Shown piece by piece: positions 35,497-45,038 of a DNA stretch of 64,000 nt (position 1 is its first letter; every line of letters starts with the position of its first letter). A program made the position numbers and the translations under genes. The notes beneath the pieces are model-generated. The model ran no database searches, had not been told where the DNA came from, and saw only the letters and a list, made by a program, of their open reading frames with translations. This DNA comes from Betaproteobacteria bacterium UKL13-2 (GTDB taxonomy: Bacteria; Pseudomonadota; Gammaproteobacteria; Burkholderiales; Usitatibacteraceae), in NCBI GenBank assembly GCA_001602455.1, contig CP012157.1, forward strand, positions 429,733 to 493,732, written 5' to 3'.

Positions 35497-36636
35497 TCAC
35501 TTCAAGATTTCAAGGTGATCGAGCCCGACCGCAGGATTTTTGTCCTTGGCTGATTTGCCCTCCAGCTTGATCCTCAAGCGGAGGTCATTCAGCGAATCAG
35601 CGTTGCGTAGGGCGTCTTCATAAGAGATGAGGTCTGCCTCGTACAAATCGAACAATGCTTGGTCAAAGGTTTGCATGCCGATTTCCCGCGAGCGCTTCAT
35701 GACTTCTTTGATTTCGTGTACTTCACCCTTAAAGATCAAGTCTTGCACCAGTGGTGAATTGAGCAGAATTTCAACGGCGGCAACGCGGCCCTTGCCCTCC
35801 TGCCTCGGGATGAGTCGTTGGGACACAAAAGATTTCAGGTTGAGCGATAAGTCCATGAGCAACTGATGGCGACGCTCCTCCGGGAAGAAGTTGATGATCC
35901 GGTCTAGCGCTTGGTTGGTTGAGTTTGCGTGCAGCGTTGACATACACAGGTGACCCGTTTCAGCAAAGGCAATCGCGTAGTCCATCGTTTCGCGATCACG
36001 AATCTCACCGATGAAAATCACGTCGGGCGCTTGGCGTAGCGTGTTCTTCAGTGCCGAAAACCAGTTATCGGTGTCCACGCCAATTTCACGCTGTGTCACG
36101 ATACAGTTCTTGTGGTCGTGTACATATTCGACCGGGTCTTCAATGGTGATGATATGGCCATAGCTGTTTTCATTGCGATAGCCGATCATCGCCGCAAGCG
36201 TCGTCGATTTACCCGAACCCGTCCCGCCCACCACGATCACCAAGCCACGCTTGGTCATGGCGATGTCCTTGAGGATGGGCGGCAGATTGAGTTCTTCCAG
36301 CTTAGGGATCGTCGTGGTGATGGTACGCAACACCAAGCCAATGCGACTTTGCTGCACAAATGCGTTGACCCGGAAGCGGCCGATGCCAGCGGGGGCAATC
36401 GCGAAGTTACACTCTTTAGTCGCTTCGAACTCTGCCGTTTGTTTATCGGTCATGATCGCACGCGCAATTTCGCCAGTGTGGATGGGCGAAAGACTTGCCT
36501 GCGACACGGGCGTCATCTTGCCGTCGATCTTCATTGCCGGCGGAAACCCTGCCGTGATGAAAAGGTCTGACGCTTTTTTCGCGATCATTGCGCGAAGCAA
36601 TTCATACACAAACTTTAACGCCTGTTCTCGTTCCAT
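35497..36636 (-). CDS. pilU: Type IV pilus retraction ATPase PilU
   Basis: A 379-residue hexameric secretion ATPase. It has the N-terminal KKASDLFITAGFPPAMKIDG domain, Walker A VGGTGSGKSTTLAAM, the Asp box IITIEDPVEYVH, Walker B VIFIGEIRDRETM and the His box AETGHLCMSTLHANS. PilU assists PilT in pilus retraction. It follows pilT by 88 bases, the normal order. Confidence 0.93.
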   Translation of the reverse strand: MEREQALKFVYELLRAMIAKKASDLFITAGFPPAMKIDGKMTPVSQASLSPIHTGEIARAIMTDKQTAEFEATKECNFAIAPAGIGRFRVNAFVQQSRIGLVLRTITTTIPKLEELNLPPILKDIAMTKRGLVIVVGGTGSGKSTTLAAMIGYRNENSYGHIITIEDPVEYVHDHKNCIVTQREIGVDTDNWFSALKNTLRQAPDVIFIGEIRDRETMDYAIAFAETGHLCMSTLHANSTNQALDRIINFFPEERRHQLLMDLSLNLKSFVSQRLIPRQEGKGRVAAVEILLNSPLVQDLIFKGEVHEIKEVMKRSREIGMQTFDQALFDLYEADLISYEDALRNADSLNDLRLRIKLEGKSAKDKNPAVGLDHLEILK

Positions 36637-36724
36637 AATTTATCCTTGGCGAGCTTCACGAACTTTCGTGACCAATCGCGACCTCTCGCGTGGTCGCTGA
36701 ATCAAATTGCCCGGCATGAGCAAT

Positions 36725-37765
36725 CTAGTTGAATGCGTCTTTGTTTGCTGCTTTGTTGCGCGCTTCGCCAACCGAAATAATGTTCCGGCGAACCAAGTCA
36801 GAAAGACACTGATCCATTGTCTGCATGCCAATCGCGCCACCGGTCTGAATCGCGGAGTACATTTGAGCAACCTTTGCCTCGCGAATGAGGTTTCGAATCG
36901 CTGGCGTACCAATCATGATTTCGTGTGCCGCCGCGCGGCCTTGCCCATCTTTTGTTTTGCAAAGCGTCTGCGAGATAACGGCGCGCAAACTCTCGGACAA
37001 CATGGCGCGGATCATTTCTTTCTCCGCAGCCGGGAATACGTCAATGATACGGTCAACCGTTTTGGCCGCAGACGATGTATGGAGCGTGCCAAACACCAAG
37101 TGCCCCGTTTCGGCGGCTGTCATCGCGAGGCGAATGGTTTCCAAATCGCGCATCTCGCCCACCAGAATAATGTCGGGATCTTCGCGCAATGCTGACTTCA
37201 ATGCGTTTGCAAATGAAAGCGTATGCGGGCCGACTTCGCGCTGATTGATCAGGCATTTCTTTGATTCGTGCACGAATTCAATCGGGTCTTCGACCGTCAG
37301 TATGTGACCATACTCGTTTTCGTTGATGTCGTTCACCATTGCAGCGAGCGTGGTTGATTTGCCCGAGCCCGTCGGCCCGGTCACTAACACCATGCCACGC
37401 GGCTGCTTGGCGATTTCTGCAAAAATCTTTGGCGCATTCAGCTCTTCAAGCGACAAGATTTTTGATGGGATCGTCCGCATCACCGCGCCTGCCCCACGGT
37501 GATGATTGAATGCATTTACGCGAAAACGAGCAAGGTTTGGAATCTCGAACGAAAAGTCGCACTCGAGGTTTTCTTCATACTGCTTGCGCTGTCCGTCGTT
37601 CATGATGTCGTACACCATGCCGTGGACATCCTCGTGCGAAAGTGCTGGCAGGTTGATCCGCCGAACATCGCCATGTACGCGAATCATCGGCGGCAGACCC
37701 GCAGAAAGATGCAAATCTGATGCTTTATTCTTGACGCCGAAGGCGAGTAGCTCAGCAATTTCCAT
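36725..37765 (-). CDS. pilT: Twitching motility retraction ATPase PilT
   Basis: A 346-residue retraction motor of type IV pili. The order of motifs is Walker A TGPTGSGKSTTLAAM, ILTVEDPIEFVHE, Walker B DIILVGEMRDLETI, the His box AETGHLVFGTLHTSSA, and the C-terminal AIRNLIREAKVAQM that contains the retraction-critical AIRNLIRE motif. It is divergent from yggS, as in many betaproteobacteria. Confidence 0.96.
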   Translation of the reverse strand: MEIAELLAFGVKNKASDLHLSAGLPPMIRVHGDVRRINLPALSHEDVHGMVYDIMNDGQRKQYEENLECDFSFEIPNLARFRVNAFNHHRGAGAVMRTIPSKILSLEELNAPKIFAEIAKQPRGMVLVTGPTGSGKSTTLAAMVNDINENEYGHILTVEDPIEFVHESKKCLINQREVGPHTLSFANALKSALREDPDIILVGEMRDLETIRLAMTAAETGHLVFGTLHTSSAAKTVDRIIDVFPAAEKEMIRAMLSESLRAVISQTLCKTKDGQGRAAAHEIMIGTPAIRNLIREAKVAQMYSAIQTGGAIGMQTMDQCLSDLVRRNIISVGEARNKAANKDAFN

Positions 37766-37809
37766 TTATACTTTTCCCTCTTAAAAGCGTCGCAAATGCG
37801 CGACCGATT

Positions 37810-38526
37810 ATGTCCCTAATTGCTTCAAACTTGCAAGGCGTTTACCGAGCGTGCGCTGCCGCGATCGCGGCGCGTTCGACGCGCTATTCCGAGCCGGTCA
37901 ATATTGTGGCCGTGTCAAAAACAAAACCTGCCGACGATATTGCCGCTGCGTTCGGTGCTGGACAGCGCGTGTTTGGTGAAAACTACGTTCAAGAGGGCTG
38001 CGAAAAAATTCAAACACTGCGCGCGCGCGGCCTCAGTGGAATCGAATGGCATCTAATTGGCCCATTGCAGACCAATAAGGCAAAGCCCACCGCACTCAAT
38101 TTCGACTGGGTACAGTCGGTGGATAGGCTAAAGATCGCCGAAGCGCTCTCGCGCCACCGGATTGAGGCGGGGTTACCGCGACTCAATGTGTTGCTTCAGG
38201 TAAACGTGAGCAGAGAATTGACCAAAAGCGGCGTGTCAGTCGATGCTGTGCTGGCGATGGCAGACGACATTTCTTCCCTGCCGGGTTTACAACTGCGGGG
38301 GCTAATGTCGATTGTCGAAAATACACCGGACGAGAACGAGTTGCGAACCCAATTTCGCACCTTACGGGCACTATTTGACACGCTTGCCGAACGCATGCCG
38401 AGTATTGATACACTGTCGATGGGAATGTCAGGCGATTTTTCTATCGCCATTGAAGAAGGGGCAACGATGGTCCGCATCGGTAGCATGATTTTTGGTTCAC
38501 GCGGAGCGCCCGCATCCTATGGATAG
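37810..38526 (+). CDS. yggS: PLP homeostasis protein (YggS/PLPBP family)
   Basis: A 238-residue single-domain TIM-barrel PLP-binding protein. The PLP lysine is in VNIVAVSKTKPADDI, with FGENYVQEG and SMGMSGDFSIAIEEGATMVR in the family order. It has no known catalysis and buffers free PLP. Its stop overlaps the proC start region by 8 bases. Confidence 0.94.
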   Translation: MSLIASNLQGVYRACAAAIAARSTRYSEPVNIVAVSKTKPADDIAAAFGAGQRVFGENYVQEGCEKIQTLRARGLSGIEWHLIGPLQTNKAKPTALNFDWVQSVDRLKIAEALSRHRIEAGLPRLNVLLQVNVSRELTKSGVSVDAVLAMADDISSLPGLQLRGLMSIVENTPDENELRTQFRTLRALFDTLAERMPSIDTLSMGMSGDFSIAIEEGATMVRIGSMIFGSRGAPASYG

Positions 38527-39358
38527 CGTACTGTTTATCGGCGGCGGGAAGATGATGCAAGCCATTGCTGGCGGGCTCATTGCACGCGGCCTCGCACCAA
38601 GCCACATTTTTGCCGTTGAGCCTGATCCGACGGCGATCACACTATTGCAGTCGAAGGGCGTGACGGTTTTTTCAGACGGGCGAGCCGCGATCCCGGCATT
38701 AACCCGCGTTGGCGCGGTCGTTTTGGCGGTCAAACCCCAGATGATGCAAGACGCGCTGACGCCATTTTCCGGAAAAATCACCGATCAACTTGTGTTGAGT
38801 ATCGCCGCAGGCGTACGCGTGTCCAGTCTTATCCGATGGCTCGATGCCGATGGCGGGTACGCAGACCGTGCGCAAATCGTGCGTGCGATGCCCAATACAC
38901 CAGCGTTGATTGGGGCAGGAATCAGTGGGCTGTATGCTGCACCAACCCTCTCTGCGCGTGCGCGGCAACACGCTGAAACACTGTTAGCCGCAGTTGGTAG
39001 AGTTGCGTGGTTTGATGATGAGTCGATGCTCGATGCGGTGACAGCGGTATCGGGGAGCGGGCCGGCTTATGTTTTTTATTTCATCGAGGCGCTTGAGCAG
39101 GCGGCACAAGAGATGGGTTTTTCACCCGATATGGCAAGGTTGTTTGCGCTAGAGACCTTTCGCGGTGCGGCCCTGCTCGCCTCGCAAAGTGACGACCCAC
39201 CCGCCACGCTTCGCGCAAACGTCACGTCCCGAAACGGGACCACAGAGTCGGCCATTGCGGCGTTCGATCATCATGCCTTGAAGTCACTTTTTGTCACTGG
39301 GGTGAAAGCCGCCCAAGCGCGTGCGAATGCATTAGGCGCAGAGGTCTCCAAGGGGTAA
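38519..39358 (+). CDS. proC: Pyrroline-5-carboxylate reductase
   Basis: A 279-residue enzyme for the last step of proline synthesis. The Rossmann loop is FIGGGKMMQAIAGGL and the signature AVSGSGPAYVFYFIEA precedes the C-terminal dimer helices. ATG at 38519, overlapping the yggS stop, is preferred; the 9 extra codons of the longer frame have no similarity to the family. proA lies 9 kb away in the other direction. Confidence 0.95.
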   Translation: MDSVLFIGGGKMMQAIAGGLIARGLAPSHIFAVEPDPTAITLLQSKGVTVFSDGRAAIPALTRVGAVVLAVKPQMMQDALTPFSGKITDQLVLSIAAGVRVSSLIRWLDADGGYADRAQIVRAMPNTPALIGAGISGLYAAPTLSARARQHAETLLAAVGRVAWFDDESMLDAVTAVSGSGPAYVFYFIEALEQAAQEMGFSPDMARLFALETFRGAALLASQSDDPPATLRANVTSRNGTTESAIAAFDHHALKSLFVTGVKAAQARANALGAEVSKG

Positions 39359-39360
39359 CC

Positions 39361-39960
39361 ATGTTGGTTCAATCGCTCGTATTTTTGATCGAAAGCCTAG
39401 GCCAACTGTGGATACTCACGGCCCTGTTAAGGTTTTTTGCCCAAGCCTTTCGAGCGCCATTTCGCGCCCGCGCAGGTAACCCCATCGCTGACTTCGTCAT
39501 GGCGTTGACCGATTGGGCCGTTGTTCCTACGCGCCGCGTCTTTCCGAGCTTGTTTAGGCTCGATACCGCATCATTCATCGTCGCTTGGGTAGCGATGGCG
39601 CTACTAAATCTTGCTGTGATGTTGATGGTCGGTAGTGTTGCGCTCAGTTCACCCAGCTTCTGGTCGGGGCTAGTCGCGTTTGCGTTTGTAGGAATCTTGA
39701 AGGCGTCGGTCTATTTATTCATCGGATTGATGATTATTCAAGCGATCTTGTCTTGGGTCAGCCCATATCACCCGATGAAGCCCTTTTTTGACACTTTGAC
39801 CAGACCATTACTGCGGCCAGTGCAGCGCTTCTTGCCCTTGATTGGCGGAATTGACTTATCCCCGCTATTAGTTATTTTGTTGCTACAGGTTTTGTTAATT
39901 GCGCCCCTTCCTTGGCTTAGTCAGGAAGCTATCCGCCTGATGCGCTGGATTGGTGGATAG
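39361..39960 (+). CDS. yggT: YggT-family integral membrane protein
   Basis: A 199-residue protein with two YggT repeats, each a hydrophobic helix pair around a P-x-R-R/P motif (DWAVVPTRRVFP, and TRPLLRPVQRFLPLIGGIDLSP as the second). It follows proC by 2 bases. Family members are linked to osmotic tolerance and division-site membrane processes; the exact role here is unknown. Confidence 0.9.
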   Translation: MLVQSLVFLIESLGQLWILTALLRFFAQAFRAPFRARAGNPIADFVMALTDWAVVPTRRVFPSLFRLDTASFIVAWVAMALLNLAVMLMVGSVALSSPSFWSGLVAFAFVGILKASVYLFIGLMIIQAILSWVSPYHPMKPFFDTLTRPLLRPVQRFLPLIGGIDLSPLLVILLLQVLLIAPLPWLSQEAIRLMRWIGG

Positions 39961-40083
39961 CAGTCGCTGACGAACGCGGGTAAGATAACGCTCACTCGGA
40001 GCCAAGCACGCTTGCCCCATGCCAAATTATCGACACCGCACCATGCCATTTGAACGACGCCCCCGAAGGTTTGCGAACCTTTA

Positions 40084-42150
40084 ATGGAGCCACTGGCAAG
40101 CCAATTTGAAGCCGAAGCAGAGCGCTATCACCAATGGCGCACAACACTTTCGCGGGCAGTCCATGAGTATCACGACTGGCTGGAACGTACGAACCAACTT
40201 GATGTACAGCAGTCAATTCGCTTCTATGATTTGCTTGAGACCCTCAACAAAGGGCGTCTGCTGCTCGTGTTTCTTGCCGAGTTTTCGCGCGGCAAATCGG
40301 AGCTGATAAATGCGCTGTTCTTTTCAAGTTTCAAAGAACGCCTGCTCCCGTCGGATGTTGGACGCACGACGATGTGCCCGACCGAGATTTTTCATGACCC
40401 CAACGAAGAGCCATACTTAAAGCTGCTTTCGGTCGAGACACGGTATCGTGACGAGTCGATCGCACAGCTAAAGAATATGCCGGTCGAGTGGTCGAGAATC
40501 CGCTTAAACGTCGATGACCCGAAACAAATGAGACAAGCGCTGTCTGCGCTTGCCGATACCAAACGTGTTTATGCACTTGATGCGCGCATGATGGGACTCA
40601 TCCCAATGTTTGACGAAGGTACGGCGCTCAAAGAAGACGATGTTGTTGAGGTTCCCGCATGGCGTTATGCCATTATCAATTATCCGCATCCGCTGCTGAC
40701 CAATGGTCTTTCGGTGCTCGACACCCCCGGCTTGAATGCGCTCGGGCTTGAGCCGGAGCTGACGCTCTCAATGGTGCCCAATGCACACGCCATTCTGTTT
40801 TTATTGGGAATTGATACGGGCGTCACCAAGAGCGATCTTGAAATTTGGGATCGTTATGTGCGCCAAGGATTGCCTGCAAAAATTGCGGTGTTAAACAAAA
40901 TTGACCTGATGTCGGACGCGCTCAAGTCAGAGTCAGAAATCAGATCGGGAATACAGCGAATGACGGAAAGTACGTCGGCGCAGCTTGGCGTGCCAACCGA
41001 AAAAGTATTTGCGATTTCGGCTAGAGAGGCGCTAGTGGGTCGCATCAAAGAAGACCAAAGCCAAGTAGAGCACTCCGGGATTGAGCGACTTGAAAACTAT
41101 CTTGCCAGCGAGATCATTCCCATTAAGCAACAACTGCTTGCAAAGGCGGTGACGTCGGAAATCGGCGGCATGATGACCTCAAGCCATAAGAGTTTGATCG
41201 GCAAACAGCAGCAACTCCAGGCACAGATCAAGGAGTTATCTGCGCTTCAGGGCCAGAGTCAAGATATGGTCGCTCAGCTTTGGGAGCATGTAACGCAGGA
41301 GCGAGAGCAATACAATGCTGCCCTCGCGGAATACAAGATGCAGCGGATGGCATTCAGTCACAAGAAGAAGGTCGTTCTTGATACTGTCGACCCGACACGG
41401 CTAGACCTACTGTGCGCGAGAAGTCTTCAGGCAATCAACGATTCTTGGACCACACCGGGTCTCACGAGAGGAATGCGCGAGCTGATTCGCTTGATTGGTG
41501 ACGAGTTCGATCAGATGAAATTAGCCGGCGAAGATACCCGTCGGCTGATGGAAGGTGTGTACGACACATTTCGTGGCCGCTTTGGCTTTGTCGCGCTGGA
41601 ATTTTTGCCGCTTGATTTCGAAGGTCCGCGCGCGAAATTAGCATTGCTGGCTCTCCAGACTGAGCAGTTTTGCCGTGACCCGATCAATATTTTGATGACA
41701 GAGAAGCGCTTCATGGTGCGTAAGTTTTGGCGTCAGCTCATTGAAGAGTCGCGAGTCATCTTCCATCAAGCCCGCACGAACACCATGCGGTGGCTAACGG
41801 ATGTGCCGCTTCCCCTCGAGACGCAAATCCGCGACCACAAGGTACAGCTCGAGCTGCGTTTGGCATCGCTTCAAAAGCTCAAGCAGCGCGACGGCAGCAT
41901 TCATGACGAACTCAACAAGATCAACGCGCAGTGGCTCGATGCACAGCGGCAAATTACGTTGATCACAGGGCTGATACGTCAGGTGCGTGATGGGTGGCCG
42001 TCGCCCGAGGGGGTGGCCGCAGAGGTGCGCGTGGCGGCCGAAACCGACGCCATCATCCCGAAGCCGCAGCAGGAGTATCTGGATACGGTTCGCATGACGG
42101 CGACAGCAAGAGCCGATGCCGGGGTTCCATTCAATCCAGCGCCGCGATAG
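40084..42150 (+). CDS. Bacterial dynamin-like GTPase
   Basis: A 688-residue dynamin-family protein. The GTPase domain has the P-loop AEFSRGKSELINALF (GKS at 70-72), switch I threonines in DVGRTTMCPTEIF, G3 DTPGLN and G4 NKID. It is followed by a long, mostly helical stalk with coiled coil (about 370-420 and 585-630). There is no clear membrane helix or paddle. Relatives remodel or protect membranes. The spacing loop reads FSRGKS where most dynamins have FSAGKS. It stands alone between the yggS-proC-yggT unit and the convergent rng gene. Confidence 0.8.
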   Translation: MEPLASQFEAEAERYHQWRTTLSRAVHEYHDWLERTNQLDVQQSIRFYDLLETLNKGRLLLVFLAEFSRGKSELINALFFSSFKERLLPSDVGRTTMCPTEIFHDPNEEPYLKLLSVETRYRDESIAQLKNMPVEWSRIRLNVDDPKQMRQALSALADTKRVYALDARMMGLIPMFDEGTALKEDDVVEVPAWRYAIINYPHPLLTNGLSVLDTPGLNALGLEPELTLSMVPNAHAILFLLGIDTGVTKSDLEIWDRYVRQGLPAKIAVLNKIDLMSDALKSESEIRSGIQRMTESTSAQLGVPTEKVFAISAREALVGRIKEDQSQVEHSGIERLENYLASEIIPIKQQLLAKAVTSEIGGMMTSSHKSLIGKQQQLQAQIKELSALQGQSQDMVAQLWEHVTQEREQYNAALAEYKMQRMAFSHKKKVVLDTVDPTRLDLLCARSLQAINDSWTTPGLTRGMRELIRLIGDEFDQMKLAGEDTRRLMEGVYDTFRGRFGFVALEFLPLDFEGPRAKLALLALQTEQFCRDPINILMTEKRFMVRKFWRQLIEESRVIFHQARTNTMRWLTDVPLPLETQIRDHKVQLELRLASLQKLKQRDGSIHDELNKINAQWLDAQRQITLITGLIRQVRDGWPSPEGVAAEVRVAAETDAIIPKPQQEYLDTVRMTATARADAGVPFNPAPR

Positions 42151-42190
42151 AGATGTCGCCCCGGCGAAATTTTCAGGCGAAGATTTGCCG

Positions 42191-43669
42191 CTAAACCAAG
42201 ATCACGTCGTACTGCTCTTGCGTATACGATGACTCTACTGAGAGAGAAATTGGTTTCGCAATAAAGTCTTCTAGCATCGCCATCGATTGTGATTCCTCGT
42301 CAAGAAAACGATCAATCACCGACTGGGAGGCGAGTATCCGGTATTCGCGTGCATCAAAGCTTTTTGCCGAGCGCATGACTTCGCGCAGGATTTCGTAACA
42401 CACTGTTTGAGCGCTTTTAATTTCGCCCCGCCCGCCACAGGTCTGGCAGCTCTCGCACAATACGTGAGCAAGGCTTTCACGAGTGCGTTTGCGCGTCATC
42501 TCAACCAGCCCAAGCTGCGAAAAACCGTTGATTGTCCAGCGGGTTCGGTCACGCTGCATCGATTTATTGAACTCGGCGAGCACGGCTTGCTTGTGTTGAT
42601 CGTTATCCATATCGATGAAATCGACAATGATGATCCCACCCAGATTGCGCAGTCGTAGCTGACGCGCAATCGTTTGAGCGGCCTCTAGGTTTGTTTTGAA
42701 GATGGTGTCGTCGAAACTGCGGCCTGAAACGAAACCGCCGGTATTGACGTCAATGGTGGTGAGCGCCTCGGTTTGATCGACGATGACGTAGCCACCTGAC
42801 TTCAAATCCACGCGACGGTGTAGCGCCTTGTCGATTTCGTCTTCTGCTCCAAACAAATCAAATAGCGGCCTTTCGCCTGCATAGTGTTCGAGTACCGAAA
42901 CCGAGCTCCTTGTGTAATGCTCGGCAAAGTCGCGCATCTTGGCGTATGTCTCATGCGAGTCCACGATGATGCGTTCGGTATCGGCCGTCACCAAATCGCG
43001 CATGACACGGTGGCTGAGGTCGAGGTCTTGGTAGAGGAGTGTTTGCGGTGCCGCGGTAGAGGCTGAGTCGGCGATGCCGCGCCACAACTTAATCAGGTAC
43101 GCAATATCTGCATTGAGATCTTCGTCGGTCGCGGTCTCGGCAACGGTACGCACGATGAACCCGCCGGTCTCGCTCGCAGGCATTAATGTATGAACCTTTT
43201 CGCGTAGTTGCTCGCGTTCGGCTTCATCTTCAATGCGTTGAGAGATGCCGATGTGGTGGTCGCCCGGTAGATATACCAGCAGGCGTCCGGCGATCGAAAT
43301 CTGGGTTGACAGCCGCGCGCCCTTTGAGCCGATCGGGTCTTTGATGACCTGAACAACCAGAGTCTGCCCTTCGTGCAGTAGCTTTTCGATTGGCTTTTGT
43401 TCTACCGGCTTTTGTTCGCCGAGTTTTTCACCGCTTTTTTGGCCCGCCCAGATGTCGGCGACGTGCAGGAACGCGGCACGCGGAAGGCCGATGTCGATAA
43501 AGGCGGATTGCATACCCGGAAGCACGCGCCCCACACGTCCTAAATAGATATTTGCAACGAGCCCCCTATTGGACGAACGCTCGACGTGGAGCTCTTGTAC
43601 GGCACCTTGTTCCATGATGGCAACACGGGTCTCCTGTGGTGTAACGTTGATAAGAATCTGTTCGTTCAA
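42191..43669 (-). CDS. rng: Ribonuclease G
   Basis: A 492-residue RNase E/G-family endoribonuclease that processes the 5' end of 16S rRNA and degrades mRNA. An S1 RNA-binding domain (about 35-130) is followed by the catalytic region with TIDVNTGGFV and GGIIIVDFIDMDN, holding the Mg2+-binding aspartates. The zinc-link CESCQTCGGRG is present. There is no C-terminal scaffold, which distinguishes it from RNase E. It is last in the leftward cluster. Confidence 0.93.
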   Translation of the reverse strand: MNEQILINVTPQETRVAIMEQGAVQELHVERSSNRGLVANIYLGRVGRVLPGMQSAFIDIGLPRAAFLHVADIWAGQKSGEKLGEQKPVEQKPIEKLLHEGQTLVVQVIKDPIGSKGARLSTQISIAGRLLVYLPGDHHIGISQRIEDEAEREQLREKVHTLMPASETGGFIVRTVAETATDEDLNADIAYLIKLWRGIADSASTAAPQTLLYQDLDLSHRVMRDLVTADTERIIVDSHETYAKMRDFAEHYTRSSVSVLEHYAGERPLFDLFGAEDEIDKALHRRVDLKSGGYVIVDQTEALTTIDVNTGGFVSGRSFDDTIFKTNLEAAQTIARQLRLRNLGGIIIVDFIDMDNDQHKQAVLAEFNKSMQRDRTRWTINGFSQLGLVEMTRKRTRESLAHVLCESCQTCGGRGEIKSAQTVCYEILREVMRSAKSFDAREYRILASQSVIDRFLDEESQSMAMLEDFIAKPISLSVESSYTQEQYDVILV

Positions 43670-43772
43670 TTTCCGTTGCTCATGGTCAAGTGTGAGGTGC
43701 CCGGCGCTCGGCGCTCGCGTGAATGTTTCACAGTGCGCCCGCGTTCAAACGCGCCCCCATGAAAGGTTCAGG

Positions 43773-44411
43773 CTAGAGCACGATGCCTGATTGTCTCAGC
43801 AGTTGCGTGGTCTCGTAAAGCGGTAATCCGACCACGCCGGAATAGCTGCCCGAAAGTGTTACGATAAATTGTGCCGCCCGGCCTTGGATACCATAGGCAC
43901 CAGCCTTGTCCATCGACTCACCTGTATCCACATAGCGACCAATTTCGTCATCCGTCAGAGGCGCGAAGGTGACGAAGCTAGCGGTGAGGGCTTTAAACGA
44001 GTCGCGCTCCGTCTTGACCATCACGGCAGTGAGCACTTGGTGCGTTTGGCCCGCGAGACGCTTGAGCGTGCGAACGGCTTCGTCCTCGTTGCGTGGCTTG
44101 CCGATGATCTGGCCACCGAGAGTGACGATGGTGTCGGCCGTTAAGATGGGCCGGATCGGTAGCTTGCGCGCCAGCATCACTTTCTCGGCTGTTTCTGCTT
44201 TCAGCGTAACGACCCGTTCGACGTAGGCTCGCGGCGGCTCGCCTTCGCGCGGGGATTCATCGACATCCACACGCGGCACCACTTCGCGCAGCAGTAGTAA
44301 TTCGACCTGAGCGCCGATTTGCTTGAGCAATTCGCGGCGGCGCGGGCTTTTGGAGGCCAGATAAATGATGTTCGAAGTCGGCTGCATATTGGTTCGTCGT
44401 TGAAGGCTCAT
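43773..44411 (-). CDS. maf: Maf-family nucleoside triphosphate pyrophosphatase
   Basis: A 212-residue Maf protein hydrolysing dTTP/UTP or modified nucleotides to monophosphates. The motif YLASKSPRRRELLKQIG opens the fold, followed by LTADTIVTLGGQIIGKPRN. ATG at 44411 overlaps the rlmH stop as ATGA, which supports translational coupling; the second ATG at 44387 starts closer to the conserved core. The product is the YhdE-like type judging from the short N-terminus. Confidence 0.9.
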   Translation of the reverse strand: MSLQRRTNMQPTSNIIYLASKSPRRRELLKQIGAQVELLLLREVVPRVDVDESPREGEPPRAYVERVVTLKAETAEKVMLARKLPIRPILTADTIVTLGGQIIGKPRNEDEAVRTLKRLAGQTHQVLTAVMVKTERDSFKALTASFVTFAPLTDDEIGRYVDTGESMDKAGAYGIQGRAAQFIVTLSGSYSGVVGLPLYETTQLLRQSGIVL

Positions 44412-44875
44412 TCGCGGTGATACGGATGATTATGCAGCAGCGACCAAGCACGATAGAGCTGTTCGGCTAGGATCACCCGCACCATGCCGTGAGGTAACAC
44501 GCAACCCGAAAGGGCAATCGTGTGAGCGGCGCTGCGCCGGATCGGGTCCGCGAGCCCATCGGCGCTGCCGATAATAAAACACGGGCTCACACCACCTTGC
44601 ATCCACTCCCCCATCCACCGCGACAGCATCGGCGTGGTCAGCGTCTTGCCGCGTTCATCGCACACGATCGGCGTGGCACCCTTGGGCATGGCAGCAAGAA
44701 TGCGTTCTGCTTCGAGCGCCAGCACTCGATTCGTGGTCTTGCTGGTGCGGTCTTCCGGCTTCAACTCGATGATTTCGATGCGCGCCTCAGGCGGCATTCG
44801 CTTGGTGTATTCCTCAATCCCAGCGTTTATCCAGGGAGGTAACTTGTGTCCGAGCGCAAGAATGTAAATCTTCAC
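44408..44875 (-). CDS. rlmH: 23S rRNA (pseudouridine1915-N3)-methyltransferase
   Basis: A 155-residue SPOUT methyltransferase, the canonical RlmH length when GTG at 44875 is used (GAGAGG lies 5 bases upstream). It starts MKIYILALGHKLPPWINAGI, has FIIGSADGLAD (family FxIGGADG, with Ser for the second Gly) and ends NHPYHRE. It modifies helix 69 of 23S rRNA in the assembled 70S ribosome. A MITE-like repeat array separates it from rsfS. Confidence 0.94.
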   Translation of the reverse strand: MKIYILALGHKLPPWINAGIEEYTKRMPPEARIEIIELKPEDRTSKTTNRVLALEAERILAAMPKGATPIVCDERGKTLTTPMLSRWMGEWMQGGVSPCFIIGSADGLADPIRRSAAHTIALSGCVLPHGMVRVILAEQLYRAWSLLHNHPYHRE

Positions 44876-44910
44876 GATGGCCTCTCGGAGACAACGCACC
44901 AATATGCAAA

Positions 44911-44956
44911 GGGAACTTCGCGAAATTCGCCCACGCAGCAGGTTTTTAGAACTTCC
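44911..44956 (-). repeat. MITE-like repeat, copy C (internally deleted)
   Basis: Only the two ends of the element remain: GGGAACTTCG at 44911 and about 36 bp of the opposite end (GAAATTCGCCCACGCAGCAGG and onward to AGAACTTCC at 44956). The order and orientation equal copy B, 80 bp away. It looks like a deletion derivative. Confidence 0.6.
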
Positions 44957-44963
44957 TCAAACA

Positions 44964-45024
44964 CAAAACACTAGAAAGGGCGGCCTTTTCCAAGCCAAAA
45001 TGGCTTGAAACGCCCGTCCCTTCT
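44964..45024. repeat. Imperfect palindrome between repeat copies C and B
   Basis: CTAGAAAGGG at the left mirrors CCCTTCTAG at the right, and the centre AAGCCA-AAA-TGGCTT is a perfect hairpin. The element has no T-run of terminator quality. GAAACGCCCGTC at 45007-45018 also occurs next to repeat copy A at 29997-30008, so both loci share more than the MITE itself. Confidence 0.5.
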
Positions 45025-45038
45025 AGCCCCAACACTTC

